Assembly: GCF_040496035.1 (NCBI RefSeq) | Contig: NZ_JBEPJZ010000001.1 | Span: 1,054,001 to 1,118,000, forward strand | Reading direction: 5' to 3' | Length of the DNA: 64,000 nucleotides | Source of the DNA: Agromyces sp. SYSU T00194 | Lineage (GTDB): Bacteria > Actinomycetota > Actinomycetes > Actinomycetales > Microbacteriaceae | Shown here: in pieces, positions 46,228 through 53,663 of the stretch | Layout of the letters: every line of letters starts with the position of its first letter | Position numbering within the stretch: the first letter of the stretch is position 1 | Translations under genes and position numbers: made by a program | Notes under the pieces: model-generated | What the model was told of the DNA's origin: nothing | Databases searched by the model: none | The model's input: only the letters and a program-made list of their open reading frames with translations

Positions 46228-47097
46228 TCACTCGAAGATCGGTCGCCCCTCGGCCATGCGGAGCCTCACGTCGTCGAGGATGTCGGTGAACATCGCGGTG
46301 CGTCGCCTCTGGGGCATCCGCCGGACCACCCAGGCGACCGTGCGCGAGAAGCGACGGAACCTGCGCGCGTGCTTCTCGCTCCAGGGAAGCTGCATCTGCT
46401 CGCGGAGCTGCGGGGGGAGGCTGCCGGCCGTGGCCAGCTCGCGCAGTCGCACGAGTGCGCGCCGCGGCGGCTTCGGCAGGTACTCGAGGCGCATGACGCT
46501 GGTGAGGTAGGCGCGCACCGAGTCGTCGATGTGCGCGCGCTCGAGGCCGTCCTCCCAGTACTCCTGGAAGGCCGCTCGGTCGGCGGGCCACATGTCGGCG
46601 GGCATCTGCAGCATGCCGCCGAGCACCACGCCCTCGGCGTACATCGCCTCGCGGGTGCTGTCGTCGAGTTCGCCCCACACGGCCTCATAGGCGTCTTCGA
46701 ACCCGATGTAGAGGCACGCCGCGACCCAGCGCTGCAATTCGGGGTCGAAGGCGTTGTAGGCCGGCTTCGCGCCCTCGGGCGAACGCACCTGGGCGTGCGA
46801 GCGGTTCGTCGCGCGCCGGAACGCGGCGCGCTCCTCGGCGTTGCCGAACACGGCGACCGCGATGAACCCCAGCGTCGTGCGACGGCGGCGCTCGGGGTCG
46901 CGGAACAGGGCCGACTCGACGACGCTGTCCTTCACCCCGTAGCCGACCGCGGGCCAGGACAACTGCATGATGATGTTCGCGGCACTGCCGACCGCGATGA
47001 ACGGCGATGCCGCCTTCTGCAGCGTCGGCGTGGGCAGCGCATCGAGCCGCTCGCGCTCGGCGCGCCGCGTCGGCGCGTTCGTGTCTTCGATCGTCAT
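46228..47097 (-). CDS. DUF2236 / MpaB-family oxygenase-like protein
   Basis: 289 residues from ATG 47097 with GGAGGG upstream. Family features: SPFIAVGSAANIIMQLSWPAVG, RRTTLGFIAVAVFGN, AFRRATNRSHAQVRS, YNAFDPELQRWVAACLYIG (the conserved Asp-Pro...W...). It is related to latex-clearing protein (Lcp) and MpaB, which bind haem; the conserved His/Arg-rich helix is present (NRSHAQVR). Substrate and partners unknown. Monocistronic. Most actinobacteria carry several paralogues. Confidence 0.88.
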   Translation of the reverse strand: MTIEDTNAPTRRAERERLDALPTPTLQKAASPFIAVGSAANIIMQLSWPAVGYGVKDSVVESALFRDPERRRRTTLGFIAVAVFGNAEERAAFRRATNRSHAQVRSPEGAKPAYNAFDPELQRWVAACLYIGFEDAYEAVWGELDDSTREAMYAEGVVLGGMLQMPADMWPADRAAFQEYWEDGLERAHIDDSVRAYLTSVMRLEYLPKPPRRALVRLRELATAGSLPPQLREQMQLPWSEKHARRFRRFSRTVAWVVRRMPQRRRTAMFTDILDDVRLRMAEGRPIFE

Positions 47098-47167
47098 CAG
47101 GTCGCCCTCCGGTGGCGTCGTCGCACGTTCGACGCTAACACCGGATCACCCATAAGTGAATGGGAAT

Positions 47168-47566
47168 TCACGGAGTCTGCGTGCGCAGCGGACTGATCTG
47201 GGCGAGGAACTCGAAGTCTCGGTCGCGATGCAGCACGGTCAGCCCTCGCCTGAGCGCGACCGCCGCGATGAGGCAGTCGACGAGACTTCGAATCGGGTGG
47301 CCGTTCCGGCGCGATGCGACGGAGAGCTGTGCCGCTGCACGATAGTCGAGCTCGCCGTCCACCGGCACGACGGGCAGTCCGTTCACGAGCGCGCCGATGC
47401 TGTGCTCGAGTTGCGGCGAGGTCGCGCCGGCGAGCAACTCCATGATGATCGGCTCGGTGATCGCCACCTCGGTGCCGGACCCGATCGCCTCAGCGAGCTC
47501 GGCGACGACGGGGTCGTCGGTATCACGAAGAAACTCGATCCAGGCGGACGTGTCGACGAGGATCAC
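47168..47566 (-). CDS. vapC: VapC-type PIN-domain toxin
   Basis: 132 residues from GTG 47566, overlapping the antitoxin stop by 4 bp. PIN-domain acidic residues: Asp in [17 protein letters not shown], Glu in [12 protein letters not shown], Asp in [15 protein letters not shown] and Asp in [12 protein letters not shown]. VapC toxins are Mg-dependent RNases cutting tRNA or rRNA. It is downstream of and coupled to vapB, the normal order. All catalytic residues appear intact. Confidence 0.93.
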   Translation of the reverse strand: MILVDTSAWIEFLRDTDDPVVAELAEAIGSGTEVAITEPIIMELLAGATSPQLEHSIGALVNGLPVVPVDGELDYRAAAQLSVASRRNGHPIRSLVDCLIAAVALRRGLTVLHRDRDFEFLAQISPLRTQTP

Positions 47567-47778
47567 TGCTCGCGCCACGGGTCGTTGTCGTCGCGAATCT
47601 CGTCGACGTCCCCGCCCCAACCACTCCCGCGCAGCCCCAGGAGCGCCTCCGTGCTGAGCTGCACCCCGACCAGTCGGCGCAGCGCGAAGTCGACGGCTTC
47701 TCGCTTCGTGGACAGATCGAACCGACTCATCGCCTCGGCGATGAGCTCATCATCGATGTCGATGTTTGTGCGCGTCAT
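47563..47778 (-). CDS. vapB: VapB-type antitoxin
   Basis: 71 residues from ATG 47778 ([17 protein letters not shown]). Ribbon-helix-helix DNA-binding N-terminus with the family pattern [16 protein letters not shown]. The C-terminus ([15 protein letters not shown]) is acidic and would wrap the toxin active site. It should neutralise VapC and autoregulate the operon. An in-frame ATG five codons upstream is less likely. Confidence 0.9.
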   Translation of the reverse strand: MTRTNIDIDDELIAEAMSRFDLSTKREAVDFALRRLVGVQLSTEALLGLRGSGWGGDVDEIRDDNDPWREQ

Positions 47779-47823
47779 ACACCAACGATACACCTCGGTG
47801 CTGAACGCCAGACGTCTCCCGTT

Positions 47824-48216
47824 CTACCGCGGCGCGCGCGGTGTCAGCACCTCCACGCGGTTGCCGAAGCCGTCCTTCGCGTGGAACCGCTCGTACCCGT
47901 CGAACGTCGTGCGTTCTGACCACGAGACCTCGAAGCCCATGCGCGCCACCCGCTCGCCGAGCGCTTCGAGTTCGCGCACCGAGTCGAGCACGAGCGCGGG
48001 GTGCGCCTTCTTCGCCGCGATGAACGGGTCGTCGACACCGAGATGGATCTCGGCGACGACGGTCTCTCCGTCGAGCGCGCGGAACCAGCATCCGCCCCGC
48101 TTCGCCAGGTCTGCGGGCTTGTCGACCTCGACGAGCCCGAGCGCGTCGGCGTAGAACCGCCGCGCAAGCTCCTCCTCGCCCCGCGGCATCGACACCTGCA
48201 CGTGATGCAGTCGCAT
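47824..48216 (-). CDS. VOC-family protein (glyoxalase/dioxygenase fold)
   Basis: 130 residues from ATG 48216, set by GGAGGGTGGA immediately upstream; the longer frame to 48390 lacks support. Two beta-alpha-beta-beta-beta modules: MRLHHVQVSMPRGEEELARR (metal His) through GGCWFRAL and VVAEIHLGVDDPF, then PALVLDSVRELEAL through VEVLTP. In VOC proteins the His/Glu ligands come from these strands, and one (HHVQVSMP) is clear. Function may be lyase, dioxygenase or antibiotic binding; nothing in context decides. Confidence 0.82.
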   Translation of the reverse strand: MRLHHVQVSMPRGEEELARRFYADALGLVEVDKPADLAKRGGCWFRALDGETVVAEIHLGVDDPFIAAKKAHPALVLDSVRELEALGERVARMGFEVSWSERTTFDGYERFHAKDGFGNRVEVLTPRAPR

Positions 48217-48232
48217 TCCACCCTCCAGGGAT

Positions 48233-48248
48233 ATCTCGACGTCGAGAT
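48233..48248. promoter_or_regulatory. 16-bp perfect palindrome upstream of the VOC gene
   Basis: ATCTCGACGTCGAGAT, 17 bp upstream of the VOC start and 72 bp upstream of the divergent RES-domain gene. The position and symmetry fit an operator (MarR/TetR-like), but no regulator gene is adjacent. Confidence 0.55.
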
Positions 48249-48319
48249 TCTTCCACGAGCCGTCCACGGTCTTCGCGGGCTGGGGAGAGCCGGCCGCGGC
48301 GACTGCTATCGTCCCGATC

Positions 48320-48826
48320 GTGACGTCGACGGATGCCTCCCTGCCACAGGTCGCTCGCGGCGCGGTCCCCTTCTGCACGGTGACCGGCACCTGCTACCGC
48401 GCCGTCGACCCCCGCTACCGGTCTGCTGCCCTCGCCGGGTCGCGCGCAGCGGGCCGCTTCTCACCGCCCGGCGCCCCCGCGCTCTACCTCAGTTCGTCTC
48501 CCGAGGGCGTCGCCACAGCGATGATCGCGCACCGGTCGGCCCGGTCTGCGGAACTCGACGTGCTCGGGTTCCGCGTGGCGGCGACGCGCATCGTCGACCT
48601 GCGCGACCACGCCCTGCTCGCCGGCCTCGACATCGACCCCGCCGACGCGGCGGCACCGTGGCAGGAGATCGTCGCCGACGGCGGCACTCCGCCCTCCTGG
48701 CAGGTGCGCGATCGCCTGGTCGAGCTCGGCGCGCACGGGCTGATCGACCCGTCGCGTAAGCGACCCGGACTCTGGCACCTCACGCTGTTCGAGTGGGACG
48801 ACCGGGTGGTCTCGCCGTTGGCGTAG
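48320..48826 (+). CDS. RES-domain protein (NAD+-degrading toxin family)
   Basis: 168 residues from GTG 48320. RES family pattern: TCYRAVDPRYRSAALAGSRA (Arg27), then AGRFSPPGAPALYLSSSPE (Arg46, Tyr56) and the C-terminal LFEWDDRVVSPLA. RES toxins hydrolyse or phosphorolyse NAD+ and normally follow an Xre-type antitoxin gene. None is found on either side here, so it is an orphan, a divergent enzyme or a decayed module. The family's conserved acidic residue is hard to place (Glu62 is a candidate). Confidence 0.75.
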   Translation: MTSTDASLPQVARGAVPFCTVTGTCYRAVDPRYRSAALAGSRAAGRFSPPGAPALYLSSSPEGVATAMIAHRSARSAELDVLGFRVAATRIVDLRDHALLAGLDIDPADAAAPWQEIVADGGTPPSWQVRDRLVELGAHGLIDPSRKRPGLWHLTLFEWDDRVVSPLA

Positions 48827-48845
48827 TGTGCGCTCACCGCACGGG

Positions 48846-49607
48846 TCAGCCGCGCACCATTCGCAGCAGGTGCTCGTACTCCTCGCGCATGCCCGGGTTG
48901 CCGATGCGAGGGTCGTCGGATGCCCCGTGTCGCACCATCTCGTCGAGGTAGCGGCGGTCCGCATCCAGGCGGGCGAGCGCGTCTGCGCCGACGCTCCCGT
49001 GCCCGGGCACGACGATGTCGGCGCGGGCCGCGAACGGGGCGAGTCGATCGAGTGCCTCGCGGTACGCCGGCAGGTCGTCCGGGAAGAACGGCAGTGGCAG
49101 CTCGACGTCGCTCAGCATGTCTCCGGCCACGAGCACGCGTCGCCGGGGAAGCCACACCGCCGTGTGCCCCGGAGCGTGGCCGTCGTGCACGAGCAGTTCG
49201 AGGTCGAGACCGTCGGGCATCGAGGCATCCGGAAGCTGCTCGGCGACGCCCTGCACCCGCCCCATGAGGTCGACGAGCGGCGCCGGGAAGTCGGCGCCGA
49301 GGTGCTCGACGAGCACGTTCCGCTCACGAGCGGCGAGGTCCGCGGTCGTGCGCGATGCCCAGCGCGGGGCGTCCCCGAAGCCCGGGTGCCAGAGCAGGTG
49401 ATCGTGGTGAGCGTGGGTCGCGAACCCGCCGATCACGCGCAGGTCCCGCTGCCGGAGCTCGGCGGCCAGCGCATCGAGCTCGTCGGGCAGCCAGGCGGGG
49501 TCGATGAGCAACGACTCGCCTCCACCGGCGAGCACCGTGGAGCTGGTCGCCATCCTGCGGCTCGTGGCGACCAGCACGCCCGGCGCGACCTCGCGAAGCT
49601 TCGACAC
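48846..49607 (-). CDS. MBL-fold metallo-hydrolase
   Basis: 253 residues from GTG 49607, AAGGAG upstream. Metal-binding motif THAHHDHLLWH, third His in DGHAPGHTAVWLP, Asp in VLVAGDMLSDVELP and last His in VVPGHGSVG, all intact. It belongs to the glyoxalase-II/beta-lactamase-like group, with no transmembrane or extra domains. Substrate unknown; monocistronic. Confidence 0.9.
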   Translation of the reverse strand: MSKLREVAPGVLVATSRRMATSSTVLAGGGESLLIDPAWLPDELDALAAELRQRDLRVIGGFATHAHHDHLLWHPGFGDAPRWASRTTADLAARERNVLVEHLGADFPAPLVDLMGRVQGVAEQLPDASMPDGLDLELLVHDGHAPGHTAVWLPRRRVLVAGDMLSDVELPLPFFPDDLPAYREALDRLAPFAARADIVVPGHGSVGADALARLDADRRYLDEMVRHGASDDPRIGNPGMREEYEHLLRMVRG

Positions 49608-49666
49608 GTGGGAGCTCCTTCGTTTCGACGGGCGAGTGCCCCGACACCATCTTGGTGCGCGCGCGC

Positions 49667-50314
49667 TCAGTCGGTCACGTCGACGACACGCTCGCCGCCC
49701 ACGGCAGCCTCGACCGTGCCGCCCGATGCGGAGGCGACTTCATCGCGCACGCGCGTCAGCGACTCGGCGGGCACCCAGAGCTCGAGCGTGGCCTGTGCCG
49801 CGTACGTCGTCTCGCCGAGCGTCGCGCCCGTGCGCTGCGCCAGGTCGCGCAGCAGGTGGTCGAACCGACCGGCGTCGGCGTGCGGCACCTCGACGCGCAC
49901 CTGCGTCAGCGCGAGGCGTCGCACGAGCCGCGCCTCGTCGAGGGCATCCGACACCGCCGTCGAGTAGGCCCGCACCAGCCCGCCGGCCCCGAGCTTCACC
50001 CCGCCGAAGTAGCGGGTCACCACGGCGACGAGGTCGGTGAGCTCGCGTCGGCGCAGCACCTCGAGCATCGGGACGCCGGCAGTGCCCGACGGCTCGCCGT
50101 CGTCGGACGAGCGCGCCTGGTCGGCGCGCAGGCCGGTGACCATAGCCGTGCAGTTGTGCCCGGCGTCCCAGTACCGCTTGCGCACAGCCGCGATGACGGC
50201 AGCGGCCTCGGCGACGGATGCCACGGGCTCGACCCGTGCGATGAAGCGCGATTTCCGCACGACCAGTTCGCGCTCCACGAGGGCCGCGATGGTGGCGGGG
50301 TACGCGGTGCTCAC
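49667..50314 (-). CDS. YigZ/IMPACT-family protein
   Basis: 215 residues from GTG 50314. Classic UPF0029 blocks: KSRFIARVEPVASVAEAAAV, RKRYWDAGHNCTAMV, SSDDGEPSGTAGVPMLEVL, VVTRYFGGVKLGAGGLVRAY, and the C-terminal DUF1949-like ferredoxin fold (RVEVPHADAGRFDHLLRDL). Probably a translation- or stress-related protein (the yeast relative Yih1 binds Gcn1); the bacterial function is unclear. The GTG overlaps the end of the methyltransferase remnant. Confidence 0.92.
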   Translation of the reverse strand: MSTAYPATIAALVERELVVRKSRFIARVEPVASVAEAAAVIAAVRKRYWDAGHNCTAMVTGLRADQARSSDDGEPSGTAGVPMLEVLRRRELTDLVAVVTRYFGGVKLGAGGLVRAYSTAVSDALDEARLVRRLALTQVRVEVPHADAGRFDHLLRDLAQRTGATLGETTYAAQATLELWVPAESLTRVRDEVASASGGTVEAAVGGERVVDVTD

Positions 50315-50602
50315 CCGTCGACGATACCGACGGCCCGTGCGACGAACACCATGAGGCGGGATGCGTCGGCGAGCGGTTCGCCGATCCATCCGCCGTGCAC
50401 CGCCTCGACGTCGAAGCCCGCGGCCCCGAGCTGCTGCTCCAGCGTCGCCCTGCTGCGGAAGTGCAGCTCCAGTCGCTCCACCACGGTCTCGCCCATGCGC
50501 TCGAACCGATTGTGCGCGCTGATCGCGAGCATGCCCGGGGAGGGCTCGGTCGGGGTTGTCCTCGTCGTAGAGCTCGACGAGCCGCGGGTCGGAGTCGGTC
50601 AC
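50311..50602 (-). pseudogene. Remnant of a class I SAM-dependent methyltransferase gene with a large internal deletion
   Basis: From GTG 50602 the first ~20 codons (TDSDPRLVELYDEDNPD) match the N-terminus of a common actinobacterial methyltransferase. The other frame from 50532 (ISAHNRFERMGETVVERLEL to LMVFVARA, about 73 codons) matches its C-terminus. The two parts meet near 50532-50545 in different frames. The whole SAM-binding core (the E/DxGxGxG region, about 150 residues) is absent. Intact family members are about 240-250 residues. So this is a deletion derivative with a frameshift. It lies upstream of and overlapping the yigZ-type gene, so the junction may now serve only as leader sequence. 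Confidence 0.75.
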
Positions 50603-50659
50603 GGGTCGAGGCTCGCGTCGCCGCTACTGTCGAGGTGCGACGACCGGAGGAGCGAGCGG

Positions 50660-51883
50660 ATGACGGACCCGACCCCTCCCGGTCGCGCGGCGTTCGCCCG
50701 GTTCTGGGGCGCGTCGGCGATCAGCTCGTTCGGCACGGCCGTCACCGCGGTCGCCATGCCCGTGCTGGTCGTGCAGGTGCTGGGCGCGACGCCGTTCGAG
50801 GTCGGCATCGTGAACGCCGCCCAGTTCGTGCCCTACGCGGTGGTCGGCCTGATCGCGGGCGTGTTCGCCGACCGCTGGCGGCGCCGGCCGCTGCTCGTGT
50901 GGGCGAGCATCGGCCGGGCACTCTCGCTGGGCGCGATCGTCGTGCTGTGGCTGCTCGGCGCGCTCGAGATCTGGATGCTGGTCGTCGCGCTGCTCGCGTT
51001 CGGCACGTTCGCGGTGTTCGGGTTCGCCGCCACGCAGTCGCTGCTGCCACGGCTCGTGCCGCGCACTCGACTCGTGCACGCCAACGCGAGACTCGACCAG
51101 ACGGATGCCGCGTCGCAGACGCTCGGCCCCGCGGTCGGCGGTGGCCTCGTCGGCCTCCTCGGCGCGCCCGTGGCGATCGCCGTCGACGCGGTGAGCTACC
51201 TCGTCGAGGCTGCGCTGTCCGCGAGCATCCCCGTCGAGGAGCCTCGGCCCGAGCCCCGCCGGCGCCACCTGGGTGCGGAGATCCGCGACGGGCTGCGCTG
51301 GACCTACCGGCATCCGACCCTCGGCCCCATGGCGTGGTCGACCCACGTGTGGTTCCTCGCCAACGGCGCCGCGCTGACGCTGCTCTCGCTGATCGCCCTG
51401 CGCTCGCTCGGGTTCTCGGCGTTCACGTTCGGCGTGCTGCTCGCGGTGTTCGGCGCCACCAGCCTGCTGGGTGCGACGCTCGCGCCTCGCGCCGGCATCC
51501 GACTCGGCACAGGACGCACCGTCGTGCTCGCTCGCGCTGCCTACCCGGCGGCGTGGCTGCTCGTGCTCGCGGCACCCGCCCCGGTCGTCGGCGACGCCCT
51601 CGTGTTCGTCGCCCTCGGGCTGCTCGGTCTCGCCGCCGGTGTCGAGAACGCCAACGAGATGGGCATCTGGCAGAGCATCACCCCCGACGAGCTCCTCGGC
51701 CGCACCAACGCGACCCGTCGCTCGGTCAACCGCACCGCCGCCGCAGTCGGCGCCGTGCTGGCGGGCCTCGCCGCCGGCCTCGTCGGCGAGTGGCCCGTGC
51801 TCGTCGCCGTCATCGTGGTCTTCGCGGCGGCGGCGCTCGTCGCCGGATTCTCGCCGATCTGGACCGAGCGACTCGACGACTGA
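50660..51883 (+). CDS. MFS transporter (MFS_3 type, putative exporter)
   Basis: 407 residues from ATG 50660. About 11-12 TM segments. The start FARFWGASAISSFGTAVTAV is typical of the enterobactin-exporter/macrolide-efflux-like MFS_3 group, with loop motif IAGVFADRWRRRPLLVWASI (motif A) and the later GVENANEMGIWQSITPDELL conserved loop. Probable drug or small-molecule exporter. Monocistronic, followed by a good terminator hairpin. Confidence 0.9.
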   Translation: MTDPTPPGRAAFARFWGASAISSFGTAVTAVAMPVLVVQVLGATPFEVGIVNAAQFVPYAVVGLIAGVFADRWRRRPLLVWASIGRALSLGAIVVLWLLGALEIWMLVVALLAFGTFAVFGFAATQSLLPRLVPRTRLVHANARLDQTDAASQTLGPAVGGGLVGLLGAPVAIAVDAVSYLVEAALSASIPVEEPRPEPRRRHLGAEIRDGLRWTYRHPTLGPMAWSTHVWFLANGAALTLLSLIALRSLGFSAFTFGVLLAVFGATSLLGATLAPRAGIRLGTGRTVVLARAAYPAAWLLVLAAPAPVVGDALVFVALGLLGLAAGVENANEMGIWQSITPDELLGRTNATRRSVNRTAAAVGAVLAGLAAGLVGEWPVLVAVIVVFAAAALVAGFSPIWTERLDD

Positions 51884-51901
51884 CCCGGCCCCCGAGTACC
51901 T

Positions 51902-51924
51902 CCGCGCAGTGTGGGACTGCGCGG
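51902..51924 (+). terminator. Terminator after the MFS gene
   Basis: Perfect 9-bp stem CCGCGCAGT (51902-51910) with 51916-51924, 5-base loop GTGGG, 18 bp after the MFS stop. Confidence 0.8.
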
Positions 51925-51976
51925 CGAGCGCCCGCACCGGGAGCACGGCGCGGCATACTGGTCGCATGACGTCGAG

Positions 51977-52063
51977 ATGAGCCGCCTCGCTCACTTCACC
52001 CACTGCGCTGTCCGCCGCATCCGCCGGCCCCTGCGCGCTCGACGACAAGGATCACTCGCATGA
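51977..52063 (+). CDS. Possible 28-residue upstream ORF (leader peptide) coupled to the GNAT gene
   Basis: ATG 51977 opens a 28-codon frame very rich in Arg ([17 protein letters not shown]) with one Cys, whose TGA overlaps the ATG of the acetyltransferase (ATGA). The overlap is the coupling geometry used throughout this genome. There is no convincing ribosome site, and basic short frames are common in GC-rich leaders, so this is a weak call. Confidence 0.25.
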   Translation: MSRLAHFTHCAVRRIRRPLRARRQGSLA

Positions 52064-52659
52064 CCACGCACTCCGCACCGTTCCGCGTGCGCCCCTACCA
52101 ACCCTCCGACGAACGCGACTGGGTGCGGTGCCGCGCCCTGGCATTCCTCGACACCCAGTACTACGACGCCGTCAAGCCGCACCGGGTCGTGCTGGCCGAG
52201 CCGTCGATCTCGCTCGTGGCGGTCACGCCCGCGGGCGATCTCGTCGGCATCCTCGACATCGAGATCGCGGGTGATGCCGCGACGATCGACACCATCGCCA
52301 CGCACCCCGATCATCGGGCCCAGGGCATCGCCAGCGCGTTGCTGCACGTCGCCCTGACCGAGCTGCAGCAGACGGATGCCACGTCGCTGGACGCGTGGAC
52401 GCGGGAGGACGTCGCCGCGAACGGCTGGTACCGACGCAACGGCTTCGTCGAGCAGTATCGCTACCTGCACGTGTACCTGACAGACGGCGAAGACGACACC
52501 GGCTTCGCCACGCCCGAGCGCCTGAGCATGCCGGTCTCCGCCTTCGTCCACGGCCGCATCGAGGACGAGGCGGAGCTTCGCACGAGGTACCGGCGCGTGT
52601 ACCGGTGCACGCAGTACGTGCGACCGGTGCGGCGAACGGCCCGCGACCTCTCGGAGTAG
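52060..52659 (+). CDS. GNAT-family N-acetyltransferase
   Basis: 199 residues. The acetyl-CoA motif [18 protein letters not shown] (R/QxxGxA) follows the beta-4 strand [30 protein letters not shown] is the usual C-terminal strand pair with Tyr. The N-terminus [21 protein letters not shown] is typical of GNAT. Another ~45 residues after the domain ([20 protein letters not shown]) resemble the tail seen in streptothricin/aminoglycoside-type GNATs. Substrate unknown. Confidence 0.87.
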   Translation: MTTHSAPFRVRPYQPSDERDWVRCRALAFLDTQYYDAVKPHRVVLAEPSISLVAVTPAGDLVGILDIEIAGDAATIDTIATHPDHRAQGIASALLHVALTELQQTDATSLDAWTREDVAANGWYRRNGFVEQYRYLHVYLTDGEDDTGFATPERLSMPVSAFVHGRIEDEAELRTRYRRVYRCTQYVRPVRRTARDLSE

Positions 52660-52910
52660 GGTGCCGAATCGCCATACCCGGGCTCGTCAGACGCGAGAGC
52701 ACAGGTGCCCGACCCGGGGTCGGAGCCGGGCGGCGGCCCGCTGCGCGCCCACTCATCCGAAGCGAGCGCCTCGCCGCTCGACCCGGCAACGCGACGCATC
52801 CAATCCCGATCCGTTCGCGCGCCGAACCCCTGTCACGCGCAGATCGCGCAGCCGCCCCGAACCGGGCGGACACGGCCGAGCCCCGCGCTCGACGAATCCC
52901 GGAGGACATC

Positions 52911-53567
52911 ATGCCCAGCACCAGGAACACCCTCACCGGCGGCGTCGCCGTCGTCGCGCTCTCCCTGCTCGCGCTCACCGGCTGCTCGGCCGGGTCGAGC
53001 ACCGACTCGATGGACGACACCGCAGGCGAGAGCGTCGAGTCGTCCGCCCCCGAGATGGAGGAGATGGACCCGGCGGCGAACCTCGTCGGTCCCGGCTGCG
53101 CCGCCTACGCCGAGGCGGTGCCCGATGGCGCCGGATCGGTCGCGGGCATGGCCCAGGACCCGGTCGCCACCGCGGCATCCAACAACCCGCTGCTCACGAC
53201 GCTCGTGGCGGCGGTCAGCGGCCAGCTGAACCCCGACGTGAACCTCGTCGACACGCTCAACGGCGACGAGTTCACCGTCTTCGCGCCCGTCGACGACGCC
53301 TTCGCGATGATCGACGAGGACACGATCGCCACCCTGCAGACCGACTCCGAGCTGCTGACGTCGATCCTGACCTACCACGTGGTCGCCGGACAGCTCACCC
53401 CCGACGAGGTCGTCGGCACGCAGACGACCGTGCAGGGCTCGGACGTCGAGGTCACCGGCAGCGGCGACGACCTCATGGTCAACGATGCGAGCGTGATCTG
53501 CGGCGGCGTGCAGACCGCCAACGCGACCGTGTACCTCATCGACTCGGTGCTCCTGCCGACCTCCTGA
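52911..53567 (+). CDS. Fasciclin (FAS1) domain lipoprotein
   Basis: 218 residues from ATG 52911 with GGAGG upstream. Lipoprotein signal with ALTGC (Cys25), an acidic Ser/Asp/Glu linker, then one FAS1 domain (about 75-217): [14 protein letters not shown]1 motif [31 protein letters not shown] and H2-like [15 protein letters not shown]. This is the MPT70/83-like arrangement of surface proteins mediating adhesion or binding. It is followed by a terminator and then a molybdopterin oxidoreductase gene, a pairing I recall from other actinobacteria. Confidence 0.93.
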   Translation: MPSTRNTLTGGVAVVALSLLALTGCSAGSSTDSMDDTAGESVESSAPEMEEMDPAANLVGPGCAAYAEAVPDGAGSVAGMAQDPVATAASNNPLLTTLVAAVSGQLNPDVNLVDTLNGDEFTVFAPVDDAFAMIDEDTIATLQTDSELLTSILTYHVVAGQLTPDEVVGTQTTVQGSDVEVTGSGDDLMVNDASVICGGVQTANATVYLIDSVLLPTS

Positions 53568-53604
53568 GGCACGACGCGCACACCGCGCACGACGCACCAC
53601 ACGG

Positions 53605-53640
53605 ACGACCGCCGGAGCCGGACCACGGCCCGGCGGTCGT
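53605..53640 (+). terminator. Terminator between the fasciclin and oxidoreductase genes
   Basis: 11-bp perfect stem ACGACCGCCGG (53605-53615) with 53630-53640, 14-base loop, followed by TCGCC. It lies 38 bp after the fasciclin stop and 23 bp before the next start, so the next gene needs its own promoter or read-through. Confidence 0.8.
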
Positions 53641-53663
53641 TCGCCGAATCGAGGGAGGACGAG

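Noticed and set aside
43079..46678. 1199-codon minus frame across the GntR, LacI and isomerase genes
   Set aside because: It opposes three genes with clear family motifs, has no domains itself, and uses low-complexity Arg/Gly/Val sequence.
47156..47171. Short inverted repeat GTGAAT...ATTCAC near the vapC stop
   Set aside because: Only 6-bp arms and an unclear target, so not strong enough to call an operator for the DUF2236 gene or a terminator for vapC.
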